Positions 6,299 to 7,615 of a DNA stretch of 7,615 nt are shown piece after piece. The notes beneath the pieces were generated by a model, which did not search any database, had not been told where the DNA came from, and saw only the letters and a list, made by a program, of their open reading frames with translations. The stretch is from the NCBI GenBank assembly GCA_030635485.1, contig DAOVYS010000125.1:1-7615 (forward strand). The letters run 5' to 3'. The stretch comes from Pseudomonadota bacterium. GTDB lineage: Bacteria; Desulfobacterota; Desulfobulbia; Desulfobulbales; DAOVYS01. The first letter of the stretch is position 1; every line of letters starts with the position of its first letter. The position numbers and the translations under genes were made by a program.

Positions 6299-7513
6299 TT
6301 AAGTTGTCCGGTGCCGGTCCGTTTTCGCCAGTATCAGGTCCAGGGCCTCGATCAGGGTGTCAATTTCCTCACGGCTTACCACAAGGGGCGGAATGAACCG
6401 GAGTACCGCATTGCCGGCGAAATTGATAAGTATGCCCCGCTCGAAACATTTGTTGACAATGGCTGTGCCGAGCTGAACGCCGGCAGGGGTAAGAACCAGA
6501 CCCAGGATAAGTCCTTGGCCACGGACTCCCTGGGCTAGGCCGGGATACCGCTCTGCAAGGATTGTCAGCTTTTCCGAAAGGTATTCGCCCTTGCTTCGGA
6601 CTTCGTCAAGAAATCTGCCTGTCAGTATGGTTTTTACCGTCGCGATCGCAGCTGCACAGACCACGGGATTCCCTCCAAAGGTCGAGGCGTGAGTGCCCGG
6701 CCCGAAGGCGGCGGCGATGGATTCTGTTGTCAGCATGGCGCCAATGGGCAGGCCGTTTGCCAGAGCCTTTGCCAGTGTCATGATATCAGGAGTTACCCCA
6801 AGCTGTTCATAAGCAAAAAGAGTACCGGTCCGTCCCATTCCAACCTGGATCTCGTCAAAGATGAGAAGCAGATTCTTTTCATCACACAGTTTCCGGATGC
6901 CCTGTATATACTCTTTGTCGAGCGGACGTACGCCTCCTTCGCCCTGGAGCGGTTCGCACATGATTGCACAGGTTTCAGGCCTGATCATTTTTTTTAATGA
7001 GTCAAGGTCTCCGAACGGGGCGTGGCAAAACCCTTGGGGTAACGGTTCAAACCCTTTGTGGAATTTCGTTTGGCCTGTTGCAGCCACGGTGGCCAGAGTC
7101 CGCCCATGAAAAGATCCTTCCAGGGAGATGATTTCAAAGCGATTCTCTCCTCCGTGTTTTCTTGCAAGCTTGATGGCTGCCTCATTTGCCTCGGCCCCGC
7201 TGTTGGCAAGAAAAATTCTGTCGGCAAATGAGTTTTCCACAAGGAGCTGCGCAAGTTCGGTCTGCGGACCGGTGTGATAGAGGTTTGACACGTGGACCAG
7301 CTTTTCAGCCTGCTCGCGGATTGCTTTGGTCACCAGGGGAAAACAGTGGCCCAGGTTGCAGACGGCGATGCCGGCCACGAAATCCAAGTATTCCCGTCCA
7401 TCCTCACCCTTTAGCACACATCCCTTTCCTTCCATCATGACATCCGGGTACCGGACATATGTTTCCATAAAAAGAGAGCTGCTCTTTTCCATGATTGCCT
7501 GATTATTATTCAT
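6299..7513 (-). CDS. argD: Acetylornithine aminotransferase
   Basis: PLP-dependent class III aminotransferase that converts N-acetylglutamate semialdehyde and glutamate to N2-acetylornithine and 2-oxoglutarate. In many bacteria the same enzyme also acts as N-succinyldiaminopimelate aminotransferase in lysine synthesis. 404 residues is normal. Motifs in order: YLDFVAGIAVCNLGH around 42-56, the PLP-phosphate loop NSGAEANEAA at 104-113, GSFHGRT at 133-139, EPLQGEGG at 187-194, FDEIQVGMGRTG at 219-230 with the pyridine-nitrogen aspartate D220, TLAKALANGLPIGAM at 246-260 with Schiff-base lysine K249, and HASTFGGNP at 275-283. The arg cluster supports ArgD over related ornithine or GABA aminotransferases. 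ATG at 7513 is the first in-frame Met, since an in-frame TAA lies at 7526-7528. No Shine-Dalgarno sequence is visible. The 12-bp tandem array begins 23 nt upstream, and a TATAAT sits between them. Confidence 0.96.
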   Translation of the reverse strand: MNNNQAIMEKSSSLFMETYVRYPDVMMEGKGCVLKGEDGREYLDFVAGIAVCNLGHCFPLVTKAIREQAEKLVHVSNLYHTGPQTELAQLLVENSFADRIFLANSGAEANEAAIKLARKHGGENRFEIISLEGSFHGRTLATVAATGQTKFHKGFEPLPQGFCHAPFGDLDSLKKMIRPETCAIMCEPLQGEGGVRPLDKEYIQGIRKLCDEKNLLLIFDEIQVGMGRTGTLFAYEQLGVTPDIMTLAKALANGLPIGAMLTTESIAAAFGPGTHASTFGGNPVVCAAAIATVKTILTGRFLDEVRSKGEYLSEKLTILAERYPGLAQGVRGQGLILGLVLTPAGVQLGTAIVNKCFERGILINFAGNAVLRFIPPLVVSREEIDTLIEALDLILAKTDRHRTT

Positions 7514-7524
7514 TTCATAACCAT

Positions 7525-7530
7525 ATTATA
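7525..7530 (-). promoter_or_regulatory. Possible -10 element upstream of argD
   Basis: Minus-strand TATAAT matches the sigma-70 -10 consensus exactly, 11 nt before the argD ATG. At 16-18 bp spacing the -35 position falls inside the tandem array and reads TAACCA, CTAACC or ACTAAC, none close to TTGACA. No extended -10 TGn is present. If used, it would give a leaderless or nearly leaderless argD mRNA, which would fit the missing Shine-Dalgarno sequence. A single hexamer in AT-rich DNA is weak evidence. Confidence 0.3.
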
Positions 7531-7536
7531 GATGTT

Positions 7537-7600
7537 GTTAGTTGGTTGGTTAGTTGGTTGGTTAGTTGGTTGGTTAGTTGGTTGGTTAGTTAGTTGGTTA
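7537..7600. repeat. GTTA/GTTG tandem array upstream of argD
   Basis: Sixteen consecutive GTT[A/G] tetramers. The first twelve form four perfect copies of the 12-mer GTTAGTTGGTTG (7537-7584), and the last four read GTTA GTTA GTTG GTTA (7585-7600). This is a nested repeat: a tetranucleotide that diverged and was re-amplified as a dodecamer. In the mRNA sense it is AACC/AACT, rich in A and C and probably unstructured. It ends 23 nt before the argD start. The remaining 15 bp to the window edge show nothing recognisable. Confidence 0.97.
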
Positions 7601-7615
7601 GGGGAATAAGCTTCA

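Noticed and set aside
7495..7515. ARG-box-like sequence TGAATAATAATCA at the argD start
   Set aside because: Only the left half matches the ArgR consensus TGAAT-N4-ATTCA. The right half is off by several bases and no tandem second box was seen.
7537..7600. CRISPR array
   Set aside because: The repeats are contiguous 4-bp or 12-bp units with no unique spacers.

Overview
The window is a tightly packed biosynthetic block in which every gene lies on the minus strand, so transcription runs from the right end to the left end. In transcription order it holds argD, argF, a 275-bp foldback insertion element, argG, argH, a fibronectin-type-III lipoprotein, and lysA (cut by the left edge of the window). 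The four arg genes cover ornithine and arginine synthesis from N-acetylglutamate semialdehyde to arginine, apart from the deacetylation step. lysA makes lysine from meso-diaminopimelate. The gene content, the protein sequences and the arg cluster running through a lipoprotein into lysA suggest a Gram-negative bacterium, most likely of the former Deltaproteobacteria (Desulfobacterota, sulfate-reducer type). This is an inference from family resemblance and gene order, not from a marker gene.

Layout: 1-1169 lysA (C-terminal part missing); 1170-1244 a short gap dominated by six perfect copies of a 7-bp repeat; 1245-2312 the lipoprotein, overlapping argH by 4 bp; 2309-3718 argH; 3721-4920 argG, only 2 bp before argH; 4921-5244 a gap almost wholly filled by an inverted-repeat element with target-site duplications; 5245-6159 argF; 6160-6298 a gap with a rho-independent-terminator-like hairpin; 6299-7513 argD; 7514-7615 a leader with a GTTA/GTTG tandem array reaching nearly to the window end. 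No gene starts or ends on the plus strand, and no RNA gene or CRISPR array was seen.

How it works together: ArgD makes N-acetylornithine (and possibly N-succinyl-diaminopimelate in lysine synthesis). ArgF carbamoylates ornithine to citrulline, ArgG joins citrulline and aspartate, and ArgH releases arginine and fumarate. The dual-use ArgD and the adjacent lysA link arginine and lysine synthesis in one transcription unit.

The most notable finding is the foldback element between argF and argG. Its outermost 18 bp are perfect inverted repeats, it has a 32-bp perfect internal inverted pair, and it is flanked by direct copies of GGCCTAGAC that contain the argF stop codon. It therefore looks like a MITE-type insertion that entered exactly at the argF stop codon and regenerated it. 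Removing it would leave a 43-nt argF-argG spacer. Also of interest are two unrelated short tandem arrays placed just upstream of the two genes with no visible Shine-Dalgarno sequence (lysA, argD), and a lipoprotein whose mature N-terminus and genomic position recall LptM but which carries about three fibronectin-III-like domains.
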